From: Aliagarivorans marinus DSM 23064
GTDB lineage: Bacteria > Pseudomonadota > Gammaproteobacteria > Enterobacterales > Celerinatantimonadaceae
Assembly: GCF_000429485.1 (NCBI RefSeq)
Contig: NZ_KE386910.1
Location: 124,001 to 188,000 of the forward strand
DNA: 64,000 nt
Direction of reading: 5' to 3'
The notes below the pieces were generated by a model. That model was not told where the DNA came from, searched no databases, and saw only the letters and a list, made by a program, of their open reading frames with translations. Made by a program: the position numbers and the translations under genes. Shown here piece by piece: positions 45,048 to 54,845 of the stretch; the first letter of the stretch is position 1; every line of letters starts with the position of its first letter.

Positions 45048-45623
45048 ATGAAATGGATAAAGGCCTTTTTTAAGGCCCTCTCACGTCCCAGTAAGGCCGC
45101 GGTTGGCATTGTGCTAGCCTTGGGGTTCTTCGGTGGGATCATGTTTTGGGGGGCATTTAATACGGGGATGGAGTTGACCAACACAGAAGAGTTCTGTGCC
45201 GGCTGTCACCAGCCCATTGTTAAAGAGATCCAATCTACCATCCACTATTCAAACCGGTCTGGGGTCAGGGCAATCTGTTCCGATTGTCATGTGCCTCATA
45301 ACTGGACCGACAAAATGGTGCGTAAGGTGCAAGCCAGTAAAGAGGTGTTTGCCCATATCATGGGAACCATCAGTACCGAAGAGAAGTTCCAAGCTCGCCG
45401 TAAGCACCTGGCTGAGCGTGAGTGGCATCGCTTAAAAGAGAACGATTCTCTCGAGTGTCGTAACTGCCATGAGTTCGAGTATATGGACTTCACTGAGCAG
45501 GGCCCTCGCAGTGTTGCACAGCACTCCACCGCGCTAGCTGATGGCGACAAGACCTGTGTAGATTGCCATAAGGGCATTGCTCACCGCTTGCCAGATATGG
45601 CCGGTGTTGAAGGCTGGCAATAA
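45048..45623 (+). CDS. napC: NapC, tetraheme quinol dehydrogenase
   Basis: 191 residues with an N-terminal membrane anchor (about 20-40) and four c-heme motifs (CAGCH, CSDCH, CRNCH and CVDCH). Members of the NapC/NirT family oxidise menaquinol or ubiquinol and feed electrons to NapAB. AGAGGCAGCAG precedes the ATG. No napGH or napF is present in the window, so electron delivery should depend on NapC. Confidence 0.95.
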   Translation: MKWIKAFFKALSRPSKAAVGIVLALGFFGGIMFWGAFNTGMELTNTEEFCAGCHQPIVKEIQSTIHYSNRSGVRAICSDCHVPHNWTDKMVRKVQASKEVFAHIMGTISTEEKFQARRKHLAEREWHRLKENDSLECRNCHEFEYMDFTEQGPRSVAQHSTALADGDKTCVDCHKGIAHRLPDMAGVEGWQ

Positions 45624-45632
45624 GGAGCCGAG

Positions 45633-45758
45633 ATGAGTCAACTAGAATCAATAATTTGGCATGTACTGGGCTATGCGGCGATACCCACCATTTTGCTTGG
45701 AGGCTTTGTCGCTGTGGCGTTGGTAAGCTTGCTGATATTGCGCCGTTGGGATCAGTAA
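45633..45758 (+). CDS. TIGR02808-like small membrane protein of the nap operon
   Basis: 41 residues: a short amphipathic start (MSQLESIIWHVLGY), one hydrophobic helix (about 15-36) and a basic end (LRRWDQ). AAGGAG is positioned six bases before the ATG, 9 bp after napC, and a terminator follows, so it is the last gene of napDABC. It fits the TIGR02808 family, tiny single-span proteins found near nap genes in Vibrio and Photobacterium, function unknown. It does not resemble NapE. Confidence 0.75.
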   Translation: MSQLESIIWHVLGYAAIPTILLGGFVAVALVSLLILRRWDQ

Positions 45759-45775
45759 GCCATTGATGATAATCG

Positions 45776-45814
45776 AGGCCTCCAGTCAAAAATGGCTGAG
45801 AGGCCTTTATTTTT
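45776..45814 (+). terminator. Terminator of the nap operon
   Basis: AGGCCTC and GAGGCCT form a perfect 7-bp stem with a 17-base loop, followed by TTTATTTTTG. Confidence 0.75.
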
Positions 45815-45883
45815 GTTAACAGCAACGGCATGCTGGTAACAGAGTATAAGCTTGTAAAAGCATAGGAATGTAAAGGGTTAGAC

Positions 45884-46435
45884 GTGGTACCTGCTGCAGC
45901 CGTTCTAGCGGGCGGATTATCGACAAGGATGGGTCAGGACAAGGCCTTGCTACCATGGCAAGGCAAAACGTGGTTGCAACACAGCATGGAGCTATTAGCG
46001 CAGCTGTGCCAACAGTGCTATGTAAGCGGCAATTACGAAGGTTTCGCTTGTATCCCGGATCTATATGAAAAACGAGGCCCCCTCGGTGGCATTGCAAGCT
46101 GTCTTAATGCCAAACCGAGCAAGTCTGCATGGCTGTTTTGTCCGGTCGATATGCCGTTGTTATCGTTAAGCGCGCTAGAGCAGCTTGTTCACAGTTATCA
46201 ATCAAAGCCCGGCAGTTATCACTTTCAAGACTCGCTCTTTCCCCTTATCGTGCAAAACACCCCTGACACTCGCGCGGTTATTTCACAACAACTCGCTCAG
46301 GGAGACTACCGCCTTCGCGCTTTTCTCAAGACGATTCAAAGCGAAGCGCTAGTAAGCAGCGAGCAACCCGCGGTATTTGGAAACGTGAATACGCCCCAGC
46401 AGTGGCGTGACATACAACAATTAAGGAGTAACTAA
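45884..46435 (+). CDS. mobA: Molybdenum cofactor guanylyltransferase MobA
   Basis: 183 residues. Adds GMP to molybdopterin to form the MGD cofactor that NapA needs. The nucleotide-binding motif LAGGLSTRMGQDKALLPW (about 8-25), KRGPLGGI (about 64-71) and CPVDMPLLSL (about 86-95) are present. The start is GTG at 45884 behind AAAGGG. First gene of the mobA-moaBCDE-modA operon; its stop overlaps the moaB ATG by one base. Confidence 0.92.
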   Translation: MVPAAAVLAGGLSTRMGQDKALLPWQGKTWLQHSMELLAQLCQQCYVSGNYEGFACIPDLYEKRGPLGGIASCLNAKPSKSAWLFCPVDMPLLSLSALEQLVHSYQSKPGSYHFQDSLFPLIVQNTPDTRAVISQQLAQGDYRLRAFLKTIQSEALVSSEQPAVFGNVNTPQQWRDIQQLRSN

Positions 46436-46962
46436 TGGGCCATTTGGCAAGTGCAGAAAAAAAGCCATTGCGCGTGGCAGTTCTTACCGTATCTGATACC
46501 CGAACCGAGGAAAACGATACCTCGGGTGCTTTTCTGGTCGAGGCGCTAAGCGAAGCCGGTCATAAGGTTGCAGACAAGCAGATCGTTATCGATGACGTAT
46601 ATAAGCTGCGCGCCATCGTGAGCAAATGGATTGCGGACCCAACTATCCAATGTGTTATCTCAACGGGAGGCACTGGTTTTACTGAGCGTGATAACACTCC
46701 CGAAGCGCTAAGCGTATTGTTTGATAAACCCATCGAAGGCTTCGGTGAGCTGTTCCGCTATGTGTCGTACCAAGAGATCGGTACCTCAACCGTGCAAAGT
46801 CGTGCTATTGCCGGAATGGCAAACAAGACGGCCATCTTCTGCGTGCCCGGTTCAACCAACGCCTGCAAAACAGCTTGGAACAGCATCTTGCTTGAGCAGC
46901 TAGACTCGACCCACAAGCCGTGTAACTTTGCCCCTCATGTCAAGGAGGTGGACGCTTGCTAA
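46435..46962 (+). CDS. moaB: MoaB, molybdopterin adenylyltransferase-like protein
   Basis: 175 residues of the MoaB/Mog fold. Motifs [18 protein letters not shown] (about 14-31), [16 protein letters not shown] (about 82-97) and [10 protein letters not shown] match MoaB. The family activates molybdopterin by adenylylation in some bacteria; in E. coli MoaB is dispensable. GGAGTAACTA precedes the start. Overlaps moaC by 7 bp. Confidence 0.92.
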   Translation: MGHLASAEKKPLRVAVLTVSDTRTEENDTSGAFLVEALSEAGHKVADKQIVIDDVYKLRAIVSKWIADPTIQCVISTGGTGFTERDNTPEALSVLFDKPIEGFGELFRYVSYQEIGTSTVQSRAIAGMANKTAIFCVPGSTNACKTAWNSILLEQLDSTHKPCNFAPHVKEVDAC

Positions 46963-47477
46963 GTCATTTGAACCACAACGGCGAGGCAGAGATGGTTGAT
47001 GTCTCTGCTAAGCAGCAGACGGTGCGCGAGGCGCGTGCTCAGGCGCGAGTCTCGCTATCCGCCCAGTGCTGGGCGGCGCTATCTGCCGAGAACAATCCTA
47101 AGGGCGAAGTACTAGGTTGCGCTCGGCTTGCGGGCATTATGGCGGCCAAGAAGACCAGCGACCTTATTCCTTTGTGTCATCCCTTGATGATCTCCAAGGT
47201 GGCTATCGAGTTTGAGTTGGACGAGGCGCAGTATCAGATCCGGGTGGAAAGCCGAGTGCGACTAACTGGCACGACCGGCGTCGAGATGGAGGCATTAACC
47301 GCAGCCAGTGTCGCAGCACTTACCATCTACGATATGCTCAAAGCGGTTCAAAAAGACATCGTGATCAGCGAGGTAAAGCTTTTGGAGAAAAGCGGCGGTA
47401 AGTCAGGCCACTTTATCGCAGAGCCAGGTGGCGAGCAGCATACTAACACCAAGCAGGGAGCTTGCGATGAAGATTAA
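46956..47477 (+). CDS. moaC: Cyclic pyranopterin monophosphate synthase MoaC
   Basis: 173 residues. Converts the MoaA product into cyclic pyranopterin monophosphate. Motifs: [18 protein letters not shown] (about 11-28), [13 protein letters not shown] (about 64-76) and [10 protein letters not shown] (about 108-117). The start is TTG at 46956, supported by AAGGAGGT seven bases upstream and by alignment with the family start. Overlaps moaD by 11 bp. Confidence 0.94.
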   Translation: MLSHLNHNGEAEMVDVSAKQQTVREARAQARVSLSAQCWAALSAENNPKGEVLGCARLAGIMAAKKTSDLIPLCHPLMISKVAIEFELDEAQYQIRVESRVRLTGTTGVEMEALTAASVAALTIYDMLKAVQKDIVISEVKLLEKSGGKSGHFIAEPGGEQHTNTKQGACDED

Positions 47478-47712
47478 CGTACGTTTGTTCGCGCGCCTAC
47501 GCGAGCAATTGGGCGATAGCGTTCAGTGTGAATGCCCAGAAGGTGCAACGGTAGCGGCACTTACCGACCAGTTAGCTTCAAAGGGCGACAGTTGGGCGCA
47601 GTTAAAGTCGCAAGAGATCCTCTGCGCAGTCAATCAACAGCAAGTCAGTGGCGAGCATCGTTTGGCAGACAATGACGAAGTCGCCTTTTTCCCTCCGGTC
47701 ACAGGCGGATAG
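47467..47712 (+). CDS. moaD: Molybdopterin synthase sulfur carrier subunit MoaD
   Basis: 81 residues with a ubiquitin-like fold and the C-terminal GG (FFPPVTGG) that is thiocarboxylated to carry sulfur. ATG at 47467 lies inside moaC behind GGGAG; 13 upstream codons are open but are moaC sequence in another frame. Confidence 0.92.
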   Translation: MKINVRLFARLREQLGDSVQCECPEGATVAALTDQLASKGDSWAQLKSQEILCAVNQQQVSGEHRLADNDEVAFFPPVTGG

Positions 47713-47716
47713 TCGG

Positions 47717-48160
47717 GTGATTTCAGTACAAAAAGAGGACTTCGATGTTGCTGCGCTATACCAAGCCCTGCAGCAGAACCCATCAAGCGGCGCCGTGGTG
47801 ACATTCACCGGTCTGGTGCGCGATCTCAACCTCGGCACGGCAGTCAACGCGCTGTTTATCGAACACTACCCGGGCATGACAGAACGCGCGCTCTCGGATA
47901 TTGCCTCGCAGGCCAAACTGCGCTGGCCGATTAACGATGTGGCAGTGGTGCATCGGGTAGGCCGGTTAGAGGTCAATCAGCAAATCGTGTTTGTCGGCGT
48001 TAATTCCGCCCACCGTCAGGCAGCTTTTGATGCCTGCGAGTTCATAATGGACTACCTTAAAACCTCAGCGCCTTTTTGGAAAAAGGAGCTTAGCGACCAA
48101 GGAGAACAATGGCTCGAGCAGAGAGAAAGCGACCGGCTTGCCAGCAAGCGCTGGTCTTAA
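47717..48160 (+). CDS. moaE: Molybdopterin synthase catalytic subunit MoaE
   Basis: 147 residues. With MoaD it inserts sulfur into cyclic pyranopterin monophosphate. Motifs: GAVVTFTGLVRD (about 25-36), EHYPGMTE, HRVGRLEV (about 80-87) and the lysine-rich KTSAPFWKKE near 117-126. The start is GTG at 47717, four bases after moaD; upstream open codons belong to moaD. Its last 52 bp overlap modA. Confidence 0.92.
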   Translation: MISVQKEDFDVAALYQALQQNPSSGAVVTFTGLVRDLNLGTAVNALFIEHYPGMTERALSDIASQAKLRWPINDVAVVHRVGRLEVNQQIVFVGVNSAHRQAAFDACEFIMDYLKTSAPFWKKELSDQGEQWLEQRESDRLASKRWS

Positions 48161-48885
48161 GCTTACTGAGCATAGTATTTTCGTGGGTGCCAGCCGGCGC
48201 CCATACCCTCGATATCGGTGTATCGAGTAACTTCGAGCCTGCCTTGCAAGCGTTGGTGAAAGGTTATCAGCAACGCACCCATATGCCTCACCTGCGGATT
48301 AAAGCCGCCTCTAGCGGTGTTCTTTACCAGCAAATTCTACAGGGCGAAGAGATAGACATTTTCTTTTCTGCCGATAAGTTGCGGCCGAAGCTTTTGCATG
48401 ATGGTGGTGTAGCATCGCGTATTAGCGCTTATGTGCGAGGCCGCTTAGTGTTTTGGGCGCCAAGCACCAGTAAAGGTGAACAGGGAAGAGTGGATCAGTC
48501 CACCTGGCAGAATTGGCAGCAACCGTATGTGTTAGCTAATCCGCTTAATGCTCCTTATGGCATTGCTGCTAAGCAGGTGATTAGCCAAACCGATGGTCGT
48601 GCAACGCCGGTTATCGCCAGCGACGTAGAACAAGCCTACCATTTCATTTTGGCAGATCGGGTCCCGGCTGGCTTTGTCTCGCTGGCTCAAGTGATTTACC
48701 AGCCTGCTGGAGACTACTGGTTAGTCCCGCAGCACTACTATCAACCCTTAGAGCAGTTTTACGCCGTTCTTGATGAAACCAAAGAAGTCAGTGAGCTTTT
48801 GGCGTTTATCGAATCAGAAGAGGGGCGCGCAATCCTTAAAGCCTTTGGCTACGCGCCGCTCGAAGAAAGCCAAGCGTCACACTAG
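48109..48885 (+). CDS. modA: Molybdate ABC transporter substrate-binding protein ModA
   Basis: 258 residues: signal peptide (about 1-31, ending AGA), then a type II periplasmic binding protein. IGVSSNFEPALQAL, AASSGVLYQQILQGEEIDIFFSAD and DVEQAYHFILADRVPAGFVS are features of ModA. AAGGAGAACA before the ATG supports the start, giving a 52-bp overlap with moaE. The permease (modB) and ATPase (modC) genes are not next to it. Converges on moeA with a 9-bp overlap of the two ends. Confidence 0.87.
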   Translation: MARAERKRPACQQALVLSLLSIVFSWVPAGAHTLDIGVSSNFEPALQALVKGYQQRTHMPHLRIKAASSGVLYQQILQGEEIDIFFSADKLRPKLLHDGGVASRISAYVRGRLVFWAPSTSKGEQGRVDQSTWQNWQQPYVLANPLNAPYGIAAKQVISQTDGRATPVIASDVEQAYHFILADRVPAGFVSLAQVIYQPAGDYWLVPQHYYQPLEQFYAVLDETKEVSELLAFIESEEGRAILKAFGYAPLEESQASH

Positions 48886-50103
48886 TGGTGCCCGGAACAT
48901 TTCCACGTTAACCCGTTCACCTTTTGCAACTGCACCGCGCTCGCGCTCCAGTACAATAAAACAGTTGGCATCGCTCAGGCTACTGAACACACCACTGCCT
49001 TGAGCCCCGGTGGTCGTCACTACGGGGTTACCGTCTTCGTCACAACCTAAGATGCCGCGTTGGAAGTCGGTTCGACCGGGCGACTTACGTATAGCGCAGC
49101 CCGCCTTAACTTTCAGGCTAGTCGGTGACGGGCGGTCCCAGCCCATTGCGCTCGCCAGCATCGGCATGGCGAGCTGATAGAAGGTCACAATCGCTGACAC
49201 CGGGTTACCGGGTAGTCCGATGAAGTGACTATCGCCAATAGGCCCATAGGCGAAGGGTTTACCGGGCTTCATCGCCAGTTTCCAGAACGCGACTTTGCCT
49301 AACTCGTCCAATACCGTCTTGGTGTAATCTGCATCGCCTACTGATACCCCGCCACTGCAGATAATGATGTCTGCGAGTTCACTGGCATGGACATAGGCGT
49401 CACGAATAGCGTGATAGTCATCTTTGATTACGCCTAAGTCGAACAGCTCAATCGGTAACTTGGATAGCATTGCGTGCAAGGCGAAACGGTTGCTGTCATA
49501 AATCGCCCCGGGAGCAAGTGGTGTACCGGGTTGGGTAAGCTCGTCTCCGGTGGATAGGAGCGCTACTTTAAGGCGTGTACGCACCATAGCGCTGGCTATC
49601 CCCAAACTGGCCAGTCGTCCGATATCGGCCGTCTTTAACTGATGACCCGCTGGAATTGCTGTTTCACCTTGCTTGATATCTTCACCTGCACGACGAATGT
49701 TTGAACTCGCCTTGTATTTTAAGATGCGTACCACGTTGTCGGTTGTTTCGGTGTTTTCCTGCATTACCACCGTATCTGCATTGGGCGGGATAGGCGCACC
49801 GGTCATAATGCGTACGCACTCGCCGGGTTGTAGTGGCAAATCGTCGTAATCACCGGCCAGTACGCTACCTCTTATGGTCAGCGTGTCGCCTTCAAGTGAT
49901 GCTGCGTTAAAAGCGTAGCCATCCATTGCGCTGTTATCGAACGCGGGAACATTGATGGGGCTGACGATAGCCTGTGCAGTGATTCGTCCAAGTAAATCGC
50001 TAAGCTCGACACTTTCTTCGCCACAAAGCAGCGGCACTTGTTGGGTCAATTGAGTAAGGGCGGTGTGGAAGTCGAGAAGTCCGGGGCTTGCGCATTGGTC
50101 CAT
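48877..50103 (-). CDS. moeA: Molybdopterin molybdenumtransferase MoeA
   Basis: 408 residues from the ATG at 50103; the open frame runs 58 codons further to 50277, but those codons do not resemble MoeA. It inserts molybdenum into adenylylated molybdopterin. Motifs: VPAFDNSAMDGYAF (about 61-74), RIMTGAPIPPNADTVVMQE, LLSTGDEL, YDSNRFAL, SGGVSVGDADYTKTVL and GLPGNPVSAI. The gene faces the mobA-modA operon, completing cofactor synthesis. Confidence 0.94.
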   Translation of the reverse strand: MDQCASPGLLDFHTALTQLTQQVPLLCGEESVELSDLLGRITAQAIVSPINVPAFDNSAMDGYAFNAASLEGDTLTIRGSVLAGDYDDLPLQPGECVRIMTGAPIPPNADTVVMQENTETTDNVVRILKYKASSNIRRAGEDIKQGETAIPAGHQLKTADIGRLASLGIASAMVRTRLKVALLSTGDELTQPGTPLAPGAIYDSNRFALHAMLSKLPIELFDLGVIKDDYHAIRDAYVHASELADIIICSGGVSVGDADYTKTVLDELGKVAFWKLAMKPGKPFAYGPIGDSHFIGLPGNPVSAIVTFYQLAMPMLASAMGWDRPSPTSLKVKAGCAIRKSPGRTDFQRGILGCDEDGNPVVTTTGAQGSGVFSSLSDANCFIVLERERGAVAKGERVNVEMFRAPLV

Positions 50104-50381
50104 AGGGGCAGTTTGTCCTTGCTTTATTGCGTTTGCGCTAGCATTACAAATCTTTTGATTTAGAACAATGGAAGCGCAATGTTTCAGATTCCTTACATTG
50201 CTCTTGGCGTGCAGATCAACTAAAATGAGATCCAGCTCATGAATACAGCACGTGACAACTGCGCTTTTAATCCACATCGATTAATAGTAGTTAGGTCGTT
50301 TGAAAGTCTTTCATTCATCTAGGCAGACAACGGTTAAGTGCGCTTCAGGACGATAAGAGCGCTGAAAATATTGGGGATACT

Positions 50382-50984
50382 ATGCTTACCGAGCACCAAA
50401 ACAGCTTGGAAATTAGAGCGATTACTTGTCTGGAACTTTACCAGTTCTGCGACATTTTAATGGAAGCGGCCAACTGGGCCGAGCATACCGGCGAACAGTT
50501 CTGGACCGGTAAAGATATTACTCCCCATGCCTTACTCGCTAAGTACCGCTTAGACGAGATGTTCCTTGGTTTCAGTCGTGGCGTCCCCGTCGCTGCGATG
50601 GTTCTGAATAATCAAACCCACAGCCTTCAGCTAGACGAGAAAAGCACCCGCGAAAGCATGTTTATGCGTAAGCTTACTGTACGCCGTGATTATGCGGGTG
50701 TTGGCTACGCCAAGCAGATGGTGGACTGGTCGCGCCGCTTTGCGACAGAACGCGGTTATACCCTGCTTAATTTGATTTGTGAATGCAATAATCATCGCTT
50801 GCGTTGGACCCTTGGCCAGTTTGGCTTTAACGAGCTCGATGGGGTTAACGGTAAAGGCAAACCCACTCGCTTCTTCCAACTCGACCTCGACAAGTGCGCC
50901 ATCCCCATCAGTAAGCACGCCAAACAATCCTTCGCTCAAGAACTTCTATCCAGCCCAACGCCCATCAACCCCTTGTTGAATTGA
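50382..50984 (+). CDS. GNAT family N-acetyltransferase
   Basis: 200 residues. The acetyl-CoA binding core is visible at FMRKLTVRRDYAGVGYAKQMVDW (about 88-110), with strand beta-4 ending in a pyrophosphate-binding loop (YAGVGYAK), and LLNLICECNNHRLRWTLGQFGF (about 128-149) as the second conserved part. Acceptor unknown. GGGGATACT precedes the ATG. It is followed closely by the acylphosphatase gene. Confidence 0.83.
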   Translation: MLTEHQNSLEIRAITCLELYQFCDILMEAANWAEHTGEQFWTGKDITPHALLAKYRLDEMFLGFSRGVPVAAMVLNNQTHSLQLDEKSTRESMFMRKLTVRRDYAGVGYAKQMVDWSRRFATERGYTLLNLICECNNHRLRWTLGQFGFNELDGVNGKGKPTRFFQLDLDKCAIPISKHAKQSFAQELLSSPTPINPLLN

Positions 50985-51022
50985 GCGCCGCGTTAGCAGG
51001 CTTATTAGGGCAGGGCAATTCG

Positions 51023-51298
51023 ATGAAACGACTCCACGCATTGATTAGCGGAAAAGTGCAAGGAGTCGGTTTTCGCTACTTCACCCAGAAGCAAGCAAAC
51101 ACTCTGTCTCTTGTAGGGATCGCGCGCAATCTAGCTGATGGCCGGGTTGAAGTGATTGCAGAAGGCGATGAGCAATCACTTAAAGCTTTGCAGCAGTGGT
51201 TACAGCGAGGGTCGCCGGCAGCAAATGTGGAGTCTGTCAGCGTCATTGCACTTAACGAGATTACTGACAGAACCTATTCTCAATTCAGCACCAACTAA
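51023..51298 (+). CDS. Acylphosphatase
   Basis: 91 residues with the catalytic loop KVQGVGFRYFT (about 11-21, Arg18) and the conserved Asn in ARNLADGRVEV (about 36-46, Asn38). It hydrolyses acyl phosphates. The ATG at 51023 is the family start; 14 upstream codons are open. Followed by a strong terminator. Confidence 0.93.
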   Translation: MKRLHALISGKVQGVGFRYFTQKQANTLSLVGIARNLADGRVEVIAEGDEQSLKALQQWLQRGSPAANVESVSVIALNEITDRTYSQFSTN

Positions 51299-51325
51299 AA
51301 AGCCCACGCAAAGGTGGGCTTTTTT
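51297..51325. terminator. Bidirectional terminator between acylphosphatase gene and metG
   Basis: AAAAAGCCCAC and GTGGGCTTTTT form an 11-bp stem with a 6-base loop, with A- and T-runs on the two sides. Confidence 0.92.
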
Positions 51326-51344
51326 GGTACTTAGTTGAGCGTGT

Positions 51345-53399
51345 TTACATTACTCGCATGCCAGGCTGGGCACCGTCGTCTGGGTTCAGGAGCCAAATGT
51401 CCTTGCCACCTGGGCCCGCGGCCAGCACCATACCTTCTGACACGCCAAAACGCATCTTACGTGGCGCTAGGTTTGCGACCATCACGGTGAGCTTACCTTC
51501 AAGGTCTTCTGGCTGGTAAGCCGACTTAATGCCAGAGAACACCTGACGAGTCTCATTCCCCAAATCCAACTCGAGACGCAGCAACTTGTTGGCCTCTTTT
51601 ACGTGTTCAGCCTTAACGATGCGCGCGATGCGCAAATCAACCTTAGCGAAGTCGTCAAAGCTAATGGTGTCGGCAATTGGCTCGATATCGCTGCTGGTGG
51701 CAGGCGCTTGTGCTGGCGCATCCGATTTAACCGGCGCAGTGGCTGCTGCCAGATTTTCTTTGGATGCTTCAACCATGGCTTCAACGTCTTTGCTGTCGAT
51801 GCGCTGCATCAGGGCCTTAAATGGCTGAATGGTTTGACCAAACATGGTGGTCTCTAAACCGGCCCAAGTAAGCTCACGGCCCAAGAAGGCTTCAACTTTG
51901 GATGCTAGCTCAGGTACCACTGGCTTGAGATAGGTCAGCAGGATGCGGAACAACTCGATAGCTAGCGAACAAACGTTGTGCGCCTGAACCATGGTTTCCT
52001 CAGCCTTAGCCAGCTGCCAGGGGGCTTGCTCTGCTATGTATTGGTTCGCTTTGTCGGCCAGCGCCATAATCTCGCGCATTGCTTTACCAAACTCGCGTTG
52101 CTCGTAGAGCTCGGCGATGGTGTCTTGGGCTGCCAGGAACTCGTCGAGCAAATCAACGTTGGCGCACTCTAAGGCCAGGGTCGCGTCAAAACGCTTGGTA
52201 ATAAAGCCAGCGGTGCGACTGGCGATGTTGATCACTTTACCAATGAGATCTGAGTTCACGCGTTGGGTGAAATCTTCTAGGTTTAAGTCGATATCCACGA
52301 TGCGGTTATTAAGCTTAGCCGCGTAGTAGTAACGCAGGTACTCTGGCTGGAGGTGATCCAAGTAGGTGCGCGCCTTAATAAAGGTGCCACGCGATTTAGA
52401 CATCTTCTCACCGTTTACGGTCACGTAGCCATGAGCAAACACATTGTTTGGCTTACGGTAGCCGGCACCTTCCAGCATTGCAGGCCAGAACAGGCTGTGG
52501 AAATAGATGATGTCTTTACCGATGAAGTGGTACACCTCGGCGTCAGAGTCTTTTGACCAGAATGCATCGAAGTCGAGATCTTCGCGCTTGTCACACAGGT
52601 TTTTAAAGCTGCCCATGTAACCGATAGGCGCATCTAGCCATACATAGAAGTATTTTCCTTCGGCGCCGGGGATCTCAAAGCCAAAGTAAGGTGCGTCGCG
52701 GCTGATATCCCACTGCTGCAGGCCTTGCTCGAACCATTCGTTCATCTTATTGGCCATTTCATCTTGCAGCGAGCCAGACGCAGTCCACTCTTTTAGCATG
52801 CCTTCAAATGCTGGCAGGTCGAAGAAGAAGTGTTCTGAGTCTTTCAGTACCGGCTCTGCGCCGGAGATAACCGACTTAGGTGATTTCAGATCGGTTGGCG
52901 AGTAGGTGGCGCCACATACTTCACAGTTATCACCGTTTTGGTCTTCTGCGCCACATTTCGGGCAGGTGCCTTTTACAAAGCGATCCGGCAGGAACATGCC
53001 TTTCTCAGGATCGAACAGCTGAGAGATAGTGCGGGTCTTAATGTGGCCGCTTTCTTTCAGCTTCAGGTAGATGCTTTGCGCCAGCTCGCGGTTCTCGTCG
53101 CTGTGGGTGCTGTGGTAGTTATCGAACTTCACCAGAAAATCAGAGAAGTCACTGCTGTGCTCAGTGTGCACCTGGTTGATCATCTCTTCCGGCGTAATAC
53201 CCATCTGCTGAGCTTTCAGCATGATTGGGGTACCGTGGGCGTCGTCCGCACATACATAGATACAGTTATGACCACGCAGCTGTTGGAAACGAACCCATAT
53301 GTCGGTTTGGATGTACTCCAACATGTGGCCAAGGTGAATCGGGCCGTTTGCATAAGGGAGGGCGCTGGTAACAAGAATGTTTCTTTGTTGTTCTGTCAT
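51345..53399 (-). CDS. metG: Methionine--tRNA ligase
   Basis: 684 residues, full length. Class I synthetase with GPIHLGHML (HIGH motif, about 19-27), a zinc knuckle [18 protein letters not shown] (about 145-162), KMSKS in [11 protein letters not shown] (near 333), an anticodon-binding helical domain and a C-terminal dimerising tRNA-binding OB domain ([17 protein letters not shown]). A Pro/Ala-rich linker of about 30 residues precedes the OB domain. Divergent from udk. Confidence 0.97.
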   Translation of the reverse strand: MTEQQRNILVTSALPYANGPIHLGHMLEYIQTDIWVRFQQLRGHNCIYVCADDAHGTPIMLKAQQMGITPEEMINQVHTEHSSDFSDFLVKFDNYHSTHSDENRELAQSIYLKLKESGHIKTRTISQLFDPEKGMFLPDRFVKGTCPKCGAEDQNGDNCEVCGATYSPTDLKSPKSVISGAEPVLKDSEHFFFDLPAFEGMLKEWTASGSLQDEMANKMNEWFEQGLQQWDISRDAPYFGFEIPGAEGKYFYVWLDAPIGYMGSFKNLCDKREDLDFDAFWSKDSDAEVYHFIGKDIIYFHSLFWPAMLEGAGYRKPNNVFAHGYVTVNGEKMSKSRGTFIKARTYLDHLQPEYLRYYYAAKLNNRIVDIDLNLEDFTQRVNSDLIGKVINIASRTAGFITKRFDATLALECANVDLLDEFLAAQDTIAELYEQREFGKAMREIMALADKANQYIAEQAPWQLAKAEETMVQAHNVCSLAIELFRILLTYLKPVVPELASKVEAFLGRELTWAGLETTMFGQTIQPFKALMQRIDSKDVEAMVEASKENLAAATAPVKSDAPAQAPATSSDIEPIADTISFDDFAKVDLRIARIVKAEHVKEANKLLRLELDLGNETRQVFSGIKSAYQPEDLEGKLTVMVANLAPRKMRFGVSEGMVLAAGPGGKDIWLLNPDDGAQPGMRVM

Positions 53400-53520
53400 G
53401 AGATCTACTTCGTGCCAAAGCGAATTGATTAATCGGATAGGGCGCTAATACTACCTCAAGCGGCATGGAATGCCTAGGCTGGAAAGGCCGCATAGCGTGC
53501 TTAAGTATGTGATTCTTTGG

Positions 53521-53549
53521 ATGACGTAACCAATTACAAGGCCTATAAT
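53521..53549 (+). promoter_or_regulatory. Promoter of udk
   Basis: A consensus TATAAT (53544-53549) lies 27 bp before the udk ATG; a weak -35 ATGACG (53521-53526) is 17 bp upstream. Confidence 0.4.
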
Positions 53550-53576
53550 TTACGCCAAATCCTCCAGGTAGTTCCC

Positions 53577-54224
53577 ATGAATAATCAAGATCGTCATTGT
53601 GTCGTTATCGGCATTGCTGGTGCATCTGCATCCGGCAAAAGTTTATTTGCAAAAAGCATCGTCAGAGACATCCGCCATGAGTTAGGCAAGGAGACCATTT
53701 CGGTAGTAGCAGAGGATAGCTACTACAACGACCAAAGCCATTTAACCATGGAGCAGCGGGTTCAAACCAACTACGACCATCCTTCTGCGATGGACCACGA
53801 GCTGCTGGTGGAGCAGATCAAACAGTTAAAACAGGGCAAAAGCATCGACTGCCCGGTTTATAGCTATACCGAACACAACCGTACCGCCGAGACCAAGAAC
53901 ATCGCTTCCGCCCAAGTTGTGGTCGTTGAAGGGATCTTGTTGCTAACCGATCCTGCCATCCGTGAGCAGCTGGACATCAGCATCTTTATCGATACGCCGT
54001 TGGACATTTGCCTAGCGCGCCGTATTCAGCGCGATGTGAAAGAGCGCGGGCGTTCACTCGATTCGATTCTGGCCCAGTACCATGCTACGGTTCGCCCAAT
54101 GTTCCTGCAGTTTATCGAGCCTTCCAAGCAATATGCTGATGTGATCATTCCGCGCGGCGGAAAGAACAAAATCGCCATTGATATTATTAATTCAAAGATC
54201 CGCCACTTGTTGGCATCGCAGTAA
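53577..54224 (+). CDS. udk: Uridine kinase
   Basis: 215 residues. Phosphorylates uridine and cytidine in pyrimidine salvage. P-loop [11 protein letters not shown] (about 12-22), AEDSYYNDQ (about 46-54), NYDHPSAMD and [12 protein letters not shown] are family marks. ATG at 53577 lies downstream of the TATAAT, so the 20 upstream open codons are unlikely to be translated. First gene of the udk-dcd-asmA-phosphatase row. Confidence 0.95.
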   Translation: MNNQDRHCVVIGIAGASASGKSLFAKSIVRDIRHELGKETISVVAEDSYYNDQSHLTMEQRVQTNYDHPSAMDHELLVEQIKQLKQGKSIDCPVYSYTEHNRTAETKNIASAQVVVVEGILLLTDPAIREQLDISIFIDTPLDICLARRIQRDVKERGRSLDSILAQYHATVRPMFLQFIEPSKQYADVIIPRGGKNKIAIDIINSKIRHLLASQ

Positions 54225-54236
54225 CGGAGTTATTCA

Positions 54237-54818
54237 ATGCGTCTGTGTGACCGAGACATAAAAGCCTACTTAGCCGAACAACGTATCAAGATCGATCCCG
54301 CGCCAAGTGAAGACACCATTTCAGGTGTTAGCGTGGACGTGCGTTTGGGCAACTCTTTCCGCGTGTTTAACGACCATACCGCGCCTTATATTGATTTAAG
54401 TGGTCCACGCGAGCAGGTAAGCCAACAGCTGGAAAAGGTGATGAGCGACGAGATCCTGATTGAGGATGGCGACGCCTTCTTCCTCCACCCCGGTGAGCTC
54501 GCGTTGGCTGTCACCTACGAAACCGTTACGCTGCCTGATGATATCGTCGGCTGGCTAGATGGACGCTCGTCGCTAGCGCGCCTGGGCCTGATGGTTCACG
54601 TAACCGCCCACCGTATCGATCCTGGCTGGAGTGGCCGCATCGTATTAGAGTTCTACAACTCCGGTAAGCTGCCTTTGGCGCTGCGCCCGAAAATGTGTAT
54701 CGGCGCGCTTAACTTTGAAACCTTGTCTGGTAGCGCCGAGCGGCCATACAACAAGCGTGATAACGCTAAGTACAAAGACCAGCAAGGCGCTGTAGCGAGT
54801 CGAATCAACCAAGACTAA
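54237..54818 (+). CDS. dcd: dCTP deaminase
   Basis: 193 residues. Deaminates dCTP to dUTP on the route to dTMP. Conserved block [36 protein letters not shown] (about 109-144) contains the catalytic Glu. ACGGAG precedes the ATG, 12 bp after udk. Confidence 0.96.
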   Translation: MRLCDRDIKAYLAEQRIKIDPAPSEDTISGVSVDVRLGNSFRVFNDHTAPYIDLSGPREQVSQQLEKVMSDEILIEDGDAFFLHPGELALAVTYETVTLPDDIVGWLDGRSSLARLGLMVHVTAHRIDPGWSGRIVLEFYNSGKLPLALRPKMCIGALNFETLSGSAERPYNKRDNAKYKDQQGAVASRINQD

Positions 54819-54845
54819 CCGCAAGTTTGAGCATAGGGATATCTC

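Noticed and set aside
45633-45758. NapE for the 41-aa protein
   Set aside because: NapE is longer and has a different sequence around its helix, and normally starts the operon rather than ending it.
50104-50277. 58 extra codons upstream of moeA in frame
   Set aside because: Composition unlike MoeA and the family start is at 50103; the stretch is more likely promoter and leader.
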